Below the pieces are notes generated by a model. That model was not told the DNA's origin. It searched no databases and saw only the letters and a list, made by a program, of their open reading frames with translations. From positions 124,001-188,000 of the forward strand of contig JAEWJZ010000018.1 of the NCBI GenBank assembly GCA_023386315.1: a DNA stretch of 64,000 nucleotides, read 5' to 3'. The translations under genes and the position numbers were made by a program. Source of the DNA: Bacillota bacterium (GTDB taxonomy: Bacteria > Bacillota > Clostridia > Lachnospirales > Lachnospiraceae). Shown here one piece after another: positions 26,977 to 35,488 of the stretch (positions are counted from its first letter, which is position 1; the number at the start of each line of letters is the position of its first letter).

Positions 26977-27129
26977 ACAGTAATAAATTTATCACCTATT
27001 GTTCCGCAAAGCAACCCTCCTGCAGGCAAACATATCCAGATTCCTCAGGCAATGATATATCTTTGATAAAATAGCAAAGAATGTGAGGAAAAAAGTCTCA
27101 TTATGGAGAAAAAGGTATCCAAATTGCTG
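26977..27129. other. intergenic stretch with no gene seen
   Basis: AT-rich divergent spacer between the small DUF7662-like gene and the amt leader. No convincing short gene, RNA or repeat was found here. Confidence 0.5.
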
Positions 27130-27158
27130 TTGCATTTTAAAAAGCAGTGTGATATATT
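27130..27158 (+). promoter_or_regulatory. promoter of the amt-glnK operon
   Basis: TTGCAT (27130-27135), exactly 17 bases, then TATATT (27153-27158). This puts the transcript start near 27165 and gives a leader of about 220 bases before the first start codon at 27384. Confidence 0.6.
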
Positions 27159-27183
27159 CAAGTTATATTATTTATTAATGGGC

Positions 27184-27220
27184 AAAGAAGTCAAAACACG
27201 CACGTTTTGACTTCTTTTTT
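27184..27220 (+). terminator. leader terminator 1 of the amt operon
   Basis: A 14-bp perfect stem (AAAGAAGTCAAAAC / GTTTTGACTTCTTT) with hexaloop ACGCAC, running into a T tract. It starts about 20 bases after the predicted transcript start, so it should stop most transcripts unless something prevents folding. Confidence 0.75.
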
Positions 27221-27256
27221 ATTTCACAGGAAAACCATTAGAATTTTATTGTGATA

Positions 27257-27297
27257 TAAAAAGCCTGGCATAATTGACTTAATCATGCTTTTTAATT
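27257..27297 (+). terminator. leader hairpin 2 of the amt operon
   Basis: AAAAAG and CTTTTT bracket an inner imperfect stem (CATAATT / AATCATG) and end in a T run. It is weaker than hairpins 1 and 3 but terminator-like. Confidence 0.45.
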
Positions 27298-27328
27298 GAA
27301 TAGTTAAAATTTTGAATGACTAACAATG

Positions 27329-27363
27329 GAGTTTAAGCCTTTTTACTTAGACTCTTTTTTTAT
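27329..27363 (+). terminator. leader terminator 3 of the amt operon
   Basis: GAGTTTAAG pairs with CTTAGACTC (one G-U pair) over an 8-base loop, followed by seven or more T, only about 20 bases before the first start codon. A terminator here only makes sense as a regulated attenuator. Confidence 0.65.
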
Positions 27364-27383
27364 TTAAATAAAAGGAGAAATTT

Positions 27384-27677
27384 ATGAAAAAACAAAACCA
27401 ATCAACAATTTTAAAACAAAAAGCCTTGACTTTAACAATACTTTTTGGATCAGCCTTATTCATTATTTTTCTGGGTATGTTCTTTTGTGCTTTTAGTTTT
27501 TTTAATAACATCAGCTTTAAAGTTTTAAATTCACAGATACCTGGAGTAATATTTGGTTTATTGGTGGTGTATCTGGGTATCCGGTATTTTTTATCTGTAG
27601 GAAGGCTTAAGGAGGAGGTTTATAAAAGTACATCGGAGTTTTCCTGGAATAATTTTAATAAAGAAAAGAAGAAGTAA
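27384..27677 (+). CDS. small membrane protein preceding amtB
   Basis: 97 residues with two strong hydrophobic helices (about 15-42 and 52-70) and a charged C-terminal tail rich in Lys and Asn. AAAGGAG lies 7 bases before the ATG. It is the first gene of the amt operon, 50 bases ahead of amtB. I do not recognise the family. Its position suggests an accessory or assembly role for the ammonium channel, but nothing in the sequence proves it. Confidence 0.7.
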   Translation: MKKQNQSTILKQKALTLTILFGSALFIIFLGMFFCAFSFFNNISFKVLNSQIPGVIFGLLVVYLGIRYFLSVGRLKEEVYKSTSEFSWNNFNKEKKK

Positions 27678-27727
27678 AAGCATTTGGTAGTTAAAAAATC
27701 TGTTTAAATAAAAAGGAGGTAATTATA

Positions 27728-29299
27728 ATGAAAAAAACAGGAACAATCATTGGTTTACTGGTAGTATTAGGGATAGCGGCAATTGCCTTGGCTTTGGCTT
27801 TTTCCTCACCAGGCAGTGCTGATCCAACAGGTGCTTCCTATGTAATACCTACCGGAACAGAGACGATTACTAATGTAGCTGCAACAGCAAACAAAGCTTA
27901 TTATGGTGCTAATTTTACCTGGATTATGATAACCGGCTTTATGGTATTCTTTTTCCAGTGCGGTTTTGCTATGGTTGAAACAGGATTCTGCCGTGGCAAA
28001 AATGCAGCTCATACCATGACGATGAACTTTATGGTATTTTTAGTTGGCGCTGTAGGATATTTTCTTGTAGGTTTTGCACTTCAGTTTGGCGGCTCCGGCG
28101 GTGCGGCAGGACTTGGAACCGGAGGGAAGGCACTTAATGCTATGCTGTCAATACCCGGGTTGGGCGGTATTTTAGGTTATAAGGGATTTTTATTATCTGG
28201 TGACGGCGTCTATGATCCTGGTATCTATGCATTATTTTTCTTCCAGATGGTGTTTATGGATACGACCGTTACAATTCCAACCGGTGCTGTTGCGGAAAGA
28301 GTAAAATACTCTGCGATTGTTATAACTTCATTTTTTATTTCCATGTTTCTCTACCCTCTGTTCGGAAACTGGGTATGGGGGGGCGGCTGGTTGTCAACCC
28401 TTGGTAAAAATTTTGGTTTGGGCCACGGCGTAGTAGATTTTGCCGGTTCTGCAGTTGTTCACTCCATGGGTGGTATGCTGGCACTTGCAGGTGCAATTGT
28501 TATTGGACCAAGAATTGGTAAATTTAAAAAAGACGGGACTACAAGAGCATTTCCGGGGTACGATATCCCTATGGCCATTATTGGAACAATTATCCTATTC
28601 TTCTGCTGGTTTTCTTTTAATGCCGGTTCCACACTGAACTCTTCGGATTTCAGACTTTCTGTTGTTGCTACTAATACCATGATAGCCGGTGCAATCGGCG
28701 GTTTGGCAGCTATGTTTTATATGTGGATCAGATACGGAAAACCGGATCCTTCCATGACCGCAAACGGTGCACTGGCAGGTTTGGTTGCTATAACAGCACC
28801 TTGTGCGTTTGTTAACGCCGCTTCTTCTTTCGTTATTGGATTAATAGCAGGTATATTGGTTTGTTTGGCAGTATCCTTTGTGGAGAATAAATTAAAGCTT
28901 GATGATCCGGTAGGTGCCATTTCTGTTCACTGTGTAAATGGTCTTTGGGGAATACTTTCTTTAGGTTTATTTGCCGATGGATCCTACGGAGATGGCATTA
29001 ATGGTGTTGCAGGTGGAGTTAGAGGTTTATTCTATGGTGATGCTTCCCAGTTTGCAGCCCAGTTTATTGCAGTAATTGTTCTTTTTGTATGGGGATTTGG
29101 TGTATCTTATGTATTCTTTAGAGTACTGGATAAAGTTTGGGGCTTAAGGGTATCACCCGAAGCAGAACTTGCCGGACTTGACATTCCAGAAATGGGCGTA
29201 GCCGCATATCCTGACCTTCAGTTAGTAAAATCAGAACTGGATTTTGACTCTGCTGATAACGCTGAAATTAAGCAGTTAGCCAGATTTAAAAAGGCTTAG
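27728..29299 (+). CDS. amtB: ammonium transporter
   Basis: A 523-residue Amt/Mep/Rh channel with an N-terminal hydrophobic signal and about 11 membrane helices. Family signatures are visible: FFFQCGFAMVETGFCRGKNAAHT, here within residues about 75-97, DTTVTIPTGAVAERVKY, the conserved pore-His region DFAGSAVVHSMGG, and HCVNGLWGILSLGLFADG with the second pore His. AAAGGAGG precedes the ATG. It conducts ammonium/ammonia into the cell and is plugged by the PII protein encoded next. Confidence 0.94.
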   Translation: MKKTGTIIGLLVVLGIAAIALALAFSSPGSADPTGASYVIPTGTETITNVAATANKAYYGANFTWIMITGFMVFFFQCGFAMVETGFCRGKNAAHTMTMNFMVFLVGAVGYFLVGFALQFGGSGGAAGLGTGGKALNAMLSIPGLGGILGYKGFLLSGDGVYDPGIYALFFFQMVFMDTTVTIPTGAVAERVKYSAIVITSFFISMFLYPLFGNWVWGGGWLSTLGKNFGLGHGVVDFAGSAVVHSMGGMLALAGAIVIGPRIGKFKKDGTTRAFPGYDIPMAIIGTIILFFCWFSFNAGSTLNSSDFRLSVVATNTMIAGAIGGLAAMFYMWIRYGKPDPSMTANGALAGLVAITAPCAFVNAASSFVIGLIAGILVCLAVSFVENKLKLDDPVGAISVHCVNGLWGILSLGLFADGSYGDGINGVAGGVRGLFYGDASQFAAQFIAVIVLFVWGFGVSYVFFRVLDKVWGLRVSPEAELAGLDIPEMGVAAYPDLQLVKSELDFDSADNAEIKQLARFKKA

Positions 29300-29360
29300 G
29301 GTTGGTATCCTTATCACGATTATTAAACATTACGGCAATGTTCCGGAGGGAGGAAATTCT

Positions 29361-29699
29361 ATGAAGAAATTGGAGATTATTATTAAACCCGAAAGGTTGG
29401 AGGATGTAAAGAAAATTATCAATGATAATAAGGCAAATGGTTTAATGATTTCAAATATTATGGGGTATGGTAACCAGAAGGGTTACAAAACAATATACAG
29501 AGGAACAGAAACAACGGTTAATCTGCTGCCGAAATTAAAAGTGGAAACTGTGGTAACTACAGAAGTTGCAGAAGTAATTGTCAATGAAGTAGTAACACAA
29601 ATAAATACCGGTAATTTCGGTGACGGTAAGATTTTTATCTATGATGTGGACGATGTAATAAGAATCCGTACCGGTGAACGTGGTAAAGAAGCATTATGA
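29361..29699 (+). CDS. glnK: PII-type nitrogen regulatory protein
   Basis: A 112-residue PII protein. The T-loop carries Tyr51-like Tyr in GYKTIYRGTET, the site uridylylated in proteobacteria, and the C-terminal signature is GKIFIYDVDDVIRIRTGERG. It follows amtB by 61 bases, the usual AmtB-GlnK pairing in which the trimer blocks the channel when nitrogen is plentiful, sensing ATP/ADP and 2-oxoglutarate. Confidence 0.93.
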   Translation: MKKLEIIIKPERLEDVKKIINDNKANGLMISNIMGYGNQKGYKTIYRGTETTVNLLPKLKVETVVTTEVAEVIVNEVVTQINTGNFGDGKIFIYDVDDVIRIRTGERGKEAL

Positions 29700-29737
29700 A
29701 ATAATTACTGTAAAAGAAGTAAACCATCAGTTTTCAT

Positions 29738-29768
29738 GGGGAAAGATCATTTTTTTCGGTCTTTCCCC
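29738..29768 (+). terminator. terminator after glnK
   Basis: GGGGAAAGA pairs with TCTTTCCCC over a 13-base T-rich loop, followed by TTTGT, about 40 bases past glnK. Confidence 0.7.
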
Positions 29769-29810
29769 TTTGTACCCTGAACCCATAAGATGCCCAGTAT
29801 TTATACTGCA

Positions 29811-30554
29811 TTAAGCGGAACAAGGGCATAACCGGTTCAGCCCCAACAGCTTCGCAGCTCCGGCAACCGTTATCCCAAAAAATATAACTTCTTTTCCAAT
29901 ATCAAAATACTGAACAATCGTTCCATTGCACAACGTGCTGCCTGTGCACAAAACAACATCTGCCCAGTCAAGCACCACTTCCTTATAATCATCGATTCCA
30001 TGTTCCACTTCAATCCCATACCGGATCTGTCCCACATTTTTCGGATTTAAATCAAGGACGCGAACTTTAAAGTCTTTGGATAATGCTTCCAGAATAGAAG
30101 GCTGATATCCGATAAGGGCAATTTTTCTATCTCTATAGTCTCTTTTAACAATCTCAAGAATTTCCCGGGCACAATTTTCCGGTTCCTCCGTACGGCAGTG
30201 AACCGTGTGTTCCACTAGTCCCAGTTTTGCCATGACTGCATTCATTGTTGCAATGAAAAGGCCGCGACTATGGAGATCATTGTCTAAATCCAGTGTAAGA
30301 ATATCCCTGAGTGTGCCTTTAAACTCCGAAGGTGCATCAGTAAATGCCTGTCCTCTGGCCCCCTGATATTCTGCCTGCAGCATCACTTCCTGACCGGTCA
30401 GAATTGGAAAATCCTTTCTCCGGGTATTACCGATTGCTTCTTCCGGCGTCAGACTTTTTGACACAATATGTACCTCATCCATGGAAAGCCCGTTATCTTC
30501 AACCAGTTCCCTAAACTTATTCTTTAACAAATCCATTAACTCGTTCTGGTTCAT
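29811..30554 (-). CDS. DUF364 / Rossmann-like protein of a molybdate-type transporter operon
   Basis: About 247 residues. The N-terminal part has the DUF4213/DUF364 features GNTRRKDFPILTG and GQAFTDAPSEFKG; the C-terminal half is Rossmann-like (IALIGYQPSILEAL, ADVVLCTGSTLCNGT) and ends NRLCPCSA. This family is annotated as a putative heavy-metal chelation protein. The ATG at 30554 overlaps the ATPase stop (ATGA), so the gene is coupled to the transporter. Role inferred: handling of the imported oxyanion or its cofactor. Confidence 0.8.
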   Translation of the reverse strand: MNQNELMDLLKNKFRELVEDNGLSMDEVHIVSKSLTPEEAIGNTRRKDFPILTGQEVMLQAEYQGARGQAFTDAPSEFKGTLRDILTLDLDNDLHSRGLFIATMNAVMAKLGLVEHTVHCRTEEPENCAREILEIVKRDYRDRKIALIGYQPSILEALSKDFKVRVLDLNPKNVGQIRYGIEVEHGIDDYKEVVLDWADVVLCTGSTLCNGTIVQYFDIGKEVIFFGITVAGAAKLLGLNRLCPCSA

Positions 30555-31282
30555 ACGCAATCTCCTTTCATGATACCAAAAAACTGATTTAATTCATCAT
30601 TTTGATAATAATCAAACAGCTCATCACTGTTTCGCACCGCTTTTAAACACCCCTTGTCCATGATTCCGATCCTGTGGGCAAGCTTCTGTGCCTCTGTAAA
30701 ATCATGAGTCACAAATAAAATCGCGCAGTCAAATTGTTCATTAATTTTTAAAAGCTCTTTATACATGGCTGCCTTGGTTACTGGATCCAAAGCGGAAAAC
30801 GGTTCATCAAGCAGAAGTACACCGGGATTTAATACCAGGGATCTTGCTAAAGCAGTACGCTGCTTTTCTCCTCCGCTTAATGTGTCCGGATACTGTTCCA
30901 ATATGTGGGATATGGACATAATCTCAGCCATGTATCCCACCTTCTCTTCGATTTCCTTTTTGGACTTCTTCTGCATTTTTAAGCCATAGGATATATTCTT
31001 TCTGACTGTCATATGGGGAAAGAGACCATAATCCTGATAGACAAAACCTATTTTTCGTTCTGTCAACGGGATATTGAGCACGTTCTTCCCTTCCAGAAAA
31101 ACGCCGCCTTCCATGCTCCGGTAAAACCCCGCTATAGACTCCAGAAGCAGAGTCTTTCCTGCTCCGGTTTTTCCGAGTATGGCAAATATTTCTTTTGGGT
31201 GAATATCAAAGGATATATTTTTTAACTGAAATTCGCCCATTTTCAGAAAAAGTCTTTTTACTTCAATCGCTGACCCCATCAT
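30551..31282 (-). CDS. molybdate/tungstate-type ABC transporter ATP-binding protein
   Basis: 243 residues. Walker A GKTGAGKTLLL, signature LSGGEKQRTALARSL, Walker B VLLLDEPFSALD, H-loop VTHDFTEA. It is short, without the C-terminal MOP domain of ModC, as in WtpC/TupC-type ATPases. It overlaps the permease gene by 4 bases. Confidence 0.88.
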   Translation of the reverse strand: MMGSAIEVKRLFLKMGEFQLKNISFDIHPKEIFAILGKTGAGKTLLLESIAGFYRSMEGGVFLEGKNVLNIPLTERKIGFVYQDYGLFPHMTVRKNISYGLKMQKKSKKEIEEKVGYMAEIMSISHILEQYPDTLSGGEKQRTALARSLVLNPGVLLLDEPFSALDPVTKAAMYKELLKINEQFDCAILFVTHDFTEAQKLAHRIGIMDKGCLKAVRNSDELFDYYQNDELNQFFGIMKGDCV

Positions 31283-32097
31283 TCATTCACATCCTTTATG
31301 CGAGTATGCTGTTTGGAAATGCCTCCTAGCAATGTAGTAACAGCCAGGGACATTGCTGAAATCATCAGTAAAATGATGGCACAGGCCATTGCCATGCCAT
31401 TCTCTCCGGTAGATATATTTAAATAAATGCTGGCAGGCAATGTCTCTGTTTTCATTCGTGTTACGCCCACAAGCATCAGCGTTGCTCCGAATTCTCCAAG
31501 AGCGCGGGACCAGACAAGCACGATCATCGTAACAATTGATGGAACGCACAGCGGAAGAAGTATGGTATAAAACCGTTCCCAGCGGGAAGCCCCAAGTGTA
31601 CCGGCAATAAATTCAAGCCTGTTATCGATCTGTGACATGGCATTTTTCATTAGTCTTACTGCAAAAGGCAGATTTACAGTCAGCTGGGCTATAATGATCC
31701 CTTTTCTGTCAAACACAACCTTAAATCCCAGATTCTTTAAAGCCTTCCCAACGTCTGAGGAAAATACCACCAGAAGGCACAGTCCCAGTACCAGATAGGG
31801 AAGGGCTAACGGCATCTCGATAATAATCTGAGATGCTTTTTTAAACGGCATGGCTGTTCTGGTAAGCCCATATGCGCATGGAATGGCAAGAAGCACACAA
31901 ATACTGGTGGAAATGCTTGCCGTATAAATGCTCAAACCAACAGAAAACTGAACTTCCCTGGACCGGAGAGCTTCCTTTAAATAAGGGAAGCCTCCGATTA
32001 TAATGGAAAGGAGCGCAAATAAAATAAACAGCACAATGCCTGCGGTTATCATAATCGATAGAATATCAAAGATATTGTAGGAATGTCTGTCTTTCAA
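31279..32097 (-). CDS. molybdate/tungstate-type ABC transporter permease
   Basis: 272 residues, about six helices, ModB/WtpB-like, with the coupling region AGTLGASRWERFYTILLPL and SRALGEFGATLMLVG, the family signature. It begins with TTG at 32097, 5 bases after AAGGAG. Second gene of the operon. Confidence 0.9.
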   Translation of the reverse strand: MKDRHSYNIFDILSIMITAGIVLFILFALLSIIIGGFPYLKEALRSREVQFSVGLSIYTASISTSICVLLAIPCAYGLTRTAMPFKKASQIIIEMPLALPYLVLGLCLLVVFSSDVGKALKNLGFKVVFDRKGIIIAQLTVNLPFAVRLMKNAMSQIDNRLEFIAGTLGASRWERFYTILLPLCVPSIVTMIVLVWSRALGEFGATLMLVGVTRMKTETLPASIYLNISTGENGMAMACAIILLMISAMSLAVTTLLGGISKQHTRIKDVNE

Positions 32098-32115
32098 TGT
32101 TTCTCCTTATGTCAT

Positions 32116-33006
32116 TTACTTTTTTATCACTTCATAGCCAAATTTTTCCCAGATTGCATGAGAGGTATCAGAATCAAGAAATTCAAGAAAAGCAGAAAGT
32201 GCTTCTGTATCATCACAATACGAAAGGGACGCGGCTGGAACGGTCTTAATGTATTTTTTCATTTCTTCCGTATCCACGATTTCCACAGTTGAATCCGTCA
32301 CATTTTCTTTCCAGACAATTATGGCATCGCATTCATCTACGGTAAGGGCATTAAAGATTTCCGGTGCTGTGGTTGTCCTCGCTATTACATTCACTTTATC
32401 AAGCACTCCGGCATCTGTAAGGGCTTTATCTGAGATTTTACCAATTGGTGTTGATTTTGCATCACCCAAGACCAAACGCACATCTTTATTTGCCAGATCC
32501 GCAAGCCTGGTAATCTTTAAGGGATTTCCGCTCTTTACTGCAAGGACAGGTATATGTTTCACTAAATCTTTGCTGGCTGAAACCACATCACTCACCGGCT
32601 TCAGTTCATCTGCGGAACCTGCAATAAATAAATCGCCCTCTTTTGCAGTATTGATCTGCGTCTGTATCTGACCTGCATTCGCAAAGGTGATCTCCATTTC
32701 ACATCCGGTCTGCTCTTTAAATGTATCGGCAATCTTCTGAAATGGTTTTGTCATTCCTGCACCGCAGTACACCGAGAGCGTATGACCGCTTAAATCCGTT
32801 TTTCCCGCCTCTGTTGCAGCTTGTGCTGTCGTCTCTGCTGCCTTTGTTGTCGTTTCCGGTTCTGATTTCTGTTCTGTCTTCGTTTCCTTGACAGTTTCTG
32901 TCTGCTTTGCTGATTCAGGCACCGAACTGCTGACGTTCTTACCGCATCCGATTAAACTGAGAGAAATTAGTATTGCCCACACTGCTACCGTACATGTTTT
33001 TTTCAT
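32116..33006 (-). CDS. modA: molybdate/tungstate-binding lipoprotein
   Basis: 296-residue lipoprotein (lipobox LIGC, then a Ser/Thr/Glu-rich linker) followed by a ModA-type domain: LSVYCGAGMTKPFQ, AGSADELKP, VKSGNPLKI and VLGDAKSTPIGK. It binds the oxyanion outside the membrane. Molybdate and tungstate cannot be told apart from sequence alone. AAAGGAG precedes the ATG and a near-consensus promoter lies 55 bases upstream. Confidence 0.85.
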   Translation of the reverse strand: MKKTCTVAVWAILISLSLIGCGKNVSSSVPESAKQTETVKETKTEQKSEPETTTKAAETTAQAATEAGKTDLSGHTLSVYCGAGMTKPFQKIADTFKEQTGCEMEITFANAGQIQTQINTAKEGDLFIAGSADELKPVSDVVSASKDLVKHIPVLAVKSGNPLKITRLADLANKDVRLVLGDAKSTPIGKISDKALTDAGVLDKVNVIARTTTAPEIFNALTVDECDAIIVWKENVTDSTVEIVDTEEMKKYIKTVPAASLSYCDDTEALSAFLEFLDSDTSHAIWEKFGYEVIKK

Positions 33007-33056
33007 ATCTTCTTCTCCTTTGGTAAAATTTGTAAAATTCCGCTAGTTATTCCCTT

Positions 33057-33085
33057 AGTGTAATCCCTTACTTATTGGCTGTCAA
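33057..33085 (-). promoter_or_regulatory. promoter of the molybdate/tungstate operon
   Basis: Minus-strand TTGACA (33080-33085), 17 bases, then TACACT (33057-33062). A strong housekeeping promoter just before modA. Confidence 0.7.
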
Positions 33086-33101
33086 CAGAAGAGACCCTTT
33101 T

Positions 33102-33148
33102 GTTTTAAAAAAACGGCGGTGTTCGTCCGTTTTTCACCAAAAGGGCCT
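33102..33148 (-). terminator. terminator of the toxin-antitoxin operon
   Basis: Nested stems on the minus strand: an outer CCCTTTTG / CAAAAGGG and an inner AAAAACGG / CCGTTTTT running into T. It lies just past the toxin stop and separates it from the modA promoter. Confidence 0.6.
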
Positions 33149-33159
33149 GCATAGTTATT

Positions 33160-33465
33160 TTAATAAAATAATTTTGTATATTCTGTTTTTGTGTCTGCAA
33201 TATGATAAATATAGACTGATGTTTCAATTTTCTTATATATTACCACATGCTTTTCACATATTACCATTCGGAATTCTTTCTCATTGAGCCATGGGTCCGG
33301 TGTCAAAGATCCAGAATCAGGGAAGTCCTCTAAACGTTCAATAGCATCTAAAATATGGTCACTTACTTTCAATGCCGTTTCTATATTAAACTGTACTGTA
33401 TAATAGTCTTCAATTTTCTTTAAATCTTCCCAGGCAGTGGGAAGAATTCCCACCCTATACTTCAT
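33160..33465 (-). CDS. ParE/RelE-superfamily toxin
   Basis: 101 residues: a typical compact RelE/ParE fold with PTAWEDLKKIEDYY at the N-terminus, RLEDFPDSG in the middle and FRMVICEKHVVIYKK in the C-terminal beta strands. It overlaps the antitoxin gene by 11 bases in the usual antitoxin-first order. Whether it cleaves mRNA (RelE) or poisons gyrase (ParE) cannot be decided by eye. Confidence 0.88.
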   Translation of the reverse strand: MKYRVGILPTAWEDLKKIEDYYTVQFNIETALKVSDHILDAIERLEDFPDSGSLTPDPWLNEKEFRMVICEKHVVIYKKIETSVYIYHIADTKTEYTKLFY

Positions 33466-33721
33466 TTAAACGCTCTCGTAATGCTTTCCTGGCATCGGAA
33501 ACACTCATTGTTTTGGCTCCACTAAGACGTTCCTCTTCTGCTTGCAGCACTCTGGACCGAAGTTCCAAAATCTGCTCCCGTTTTTCAAATGCCTCTATGC
33601 TCATCAGCACCATATCGCCCTCGCCATTTTTAGTTATATAAATAGGCTCTTTTGTATCTTTTGCCAAATTGGAAATCGATGTATAATCATTTCTCAAAGC
33701 CGCTGATGCCTTAATAATCAT
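33455..33721 (-). CDS. Phd/YefM-type antitoxin
   Basis: About 88 residues: an N-terminal Phd/YefM DNA-binding fold (SNLAKDTKEPIYITKNGEGDMVLMS) split here as LAKDTKEPIYI and NGEGDMVLMSIEAFE, followed by a charged helix that should wrap the toxin. The ATG at 33721, 10 bases after AAGGA, is preferred over a GTG three codons upstream. It neutralises the adjacent toxin and probably represses the operon. Confidence 0.87.
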   Translation of the reverse strand: MIIKASAALRNDYTSISNLAKDTKEPIYITKNGEGDMVLMSIEAFEKREQILELRSRVLQAEEERLSGAKTMSVSDARKALRERLNEV

Positions 33722-33866
33722 ATCCTGCACTTCCTTTCATATCATTATTACGATATTATTATACATCTTTTTTTATATGAAGTAAACAGAAAAATATTAC
33801 ATATACATACACAAAACGCTGGAAAGGCATCTGCCATTTCTGACAGCTGCCTGGTAAAATTGTTAT

Positions 33867-34829
33867 TTAACCATTCGTATCTTTATTGATTGTTCTGCGA
33901 ACCGATGAAATCATTGGTGTAAAGTACTTTCTCCAAAACCTGTTAGCAAACGGATTTGCAGTTTCAAAATCAACATGAATCCAATCGATTAAGTTACTCC
34001 GGCAATACCCGGCTACCACGTTCAACAAATGCACTCCCACTTGTTTTCCCCTGTATTCAGGTTTTATATATGCACCAAGTTCATCGATTAAGCCACAGTT
34101 CTTTACAGATAAATTTTCCAAATCATTTTCTTCGGCTATGTTAATGTTCATAAAACCGATGATCTTATCTCCGTCACATGCAATAAATATATTATTACGT
34201 TTAATTAATTCACAAAGTATTTCTCCAGAAACTGATTCCCGTTTTAAAAACAAAGGTTCCATATTGTAATACAAAACAGATTCATCAACAAGTGATTGCA
34301 TATCCTGTAAATCATCCAATGCAGCAAGGCGTATTTGATACGGACAGTTCTGTAAAGAATCAAATGAGTTTAATCGGGAATACGAATCAGCAAGATACGA
34401 TCCAAAGCCCATATCATATAAAAATGACTTTAATCTTGTATCCTGGTCGAAAAACATCCACAAGTGGTTGAATATATCGTTCTCAACCCATTGCTTTGAT
34501 ACATGTTTATACAAAGCAAGATATATTTGCTCTTTGTACGTTACCTCCGCCGCATGGGATGTTATATTACACAGTGCAGATTTTTCGTTGTGAAAATCAA
34601 ACATAAAGTAACCCATAAATCCCACGATCTGATTTCCATGTCTTGCAATGACAGCGGTATGGTTTTGAATCTGTTTTTCAAGTAAACTTTTGATATCCGC
34701 AGTATTTGTAATCCAGTATTGTGGAAATTCTTCTCTATTGCAATATAACTGATATTGCTTTACCCAAAGCGCAACTGCCTGGTCAATATCCTCTTCTATC
34801 ATATCGTTGATATGTAGTTCTGGATACAT
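33867..34829 (-). CDS. double-domain GNAT acetyltransferase
   Basis: 320 residues holding two GNAT-like domains. The N-terminal one is degenerate (HTAVIARHGNQIVGFMGYF). The C-terminal one has the acetyl-CoA motif in AYIKPEYRGKQVGVHLLN (around residue 255), followed by IDWIHVDFETANPFANRFW. GAGGGGA lies 8 bases before the ATG. Substrate unknown. Transcribed alone. Confidence 0.82.
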   Translation of the reverse strand: MYPELHINDMIEEDIDQAVALWVKQYQLYCNREEFPQYWITNTADIKSLLEKQIQNHTAVIARHGNQIVGFMGYFMFDFHNEKSALCNITSHAAEVTYKEQIYLALYKHVSKQWVENDIFNHLWMFFDQDTRLKSFLYDMGFGSYLADSYSRLNSFDSLQNCPYQIRLAALDDLQDMQSLVDESVLYYNMEPLFLKRESVSGEILCELIKRNNIFIACDGDKIIGFMNINIAEENDLENLSVKNCGLIDELGAYIKPEYRGKQVGVHLLNVVAGYCRSNLIDWIHVDFETANPFANRFWRKYFTPMISSVRRTINKDTNG

Positions 34830-34947
34830 ATTAAATCCCCTCTTTCTCTTAAGAGGGCTATTGTAAAAGTGCCCTCCAAAATAATATTTCTGCCATGATT
34901 AACTCCTCCTCTCTTCATTATTTATTATATCGCTTAAGCGTTATAAC

Positions 34948-35256
34948 CTAAGAAATTGCTTCCAATTTAAATACAACAGGCCTTATTCCATCTGTACAAC
35001 AAAGAATTTGTACGCCCTCCTGATTATTCCAGGGATAATATGTAGCTCCAGCTGAAAGAGCATTTACACCGCGGTATATGTCAATCCAGGCCCATGGACA
35101 CAATCCCTTCGGCATCTCTGCGCCGCCTTCATAAAGGAATTCATCTCCCACCTCCACAAGTGGACAGGGCCCCACTTCTCTTCCTTCAGTTAAATAACTG
35201 TCAGCAAGATCTGCATAAAATTCTTTTCGAATAACTATTATTTTTACTTTTTTCAT
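34948..35256 (-). CDS. TIGR04076 family protein
   Basis: About 102 residues from the ATG at 35256 (GGGGGACAGG upstream), matching the TIGR04076 pattern: KIIVIRKEFYADLADSYL, GPCPLVEVGDEF, GLCPWAWIDIYRGVNAL. The conserved Cys-Pro pairs may bind metal. Function unknown. The frame extends 22 codons upstream without support. Confidence 0.75.
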   Translation of the reverse strand: MKKVKIIVIRKEFYADLADSYLTEGREVGPCPLVEVGDEFLYEGGAEMPKGLCPWAWIDIYRGVNALSAGATYYPWNNQEGVQILCCTDGIRPVVFKLEAIS

Positions 35257-35488
35257 CCTGTCCCCCGCAATGTTCTTTCGTGTATTAAGTATAATATTAC
35301 TGCATATTTCTCCATGTAACAATATTTAATTAATGCATTTTTAAGTTTTATTAAAAATATATATAAGTATGTACATAATTACCAGCCTTAAGTGCATACA
35401 AAATTTCTCGCAGGAGGTTTCAAATGAGCTCTGGATAATCAAAACAGCAAAAAATAATTCCAGTTAAACCAAAGGAAGGGAGATCCAT

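Noticed and set aside
27184..27220. Textbook ANTAR-binding hairpin
   Set aside because: The hexaloop is ACGCAC; the expected G at loop position 4 is missing and no paired second hexaloop hairpin was found.
33007..33160. Molybdenum-cofactor riboswitch upstream of modA
   Set aside because: The only strong structure is the toxin operon terminator; the modA promoter lies downstream of it and leaves too short a leader for such a riboswitch.
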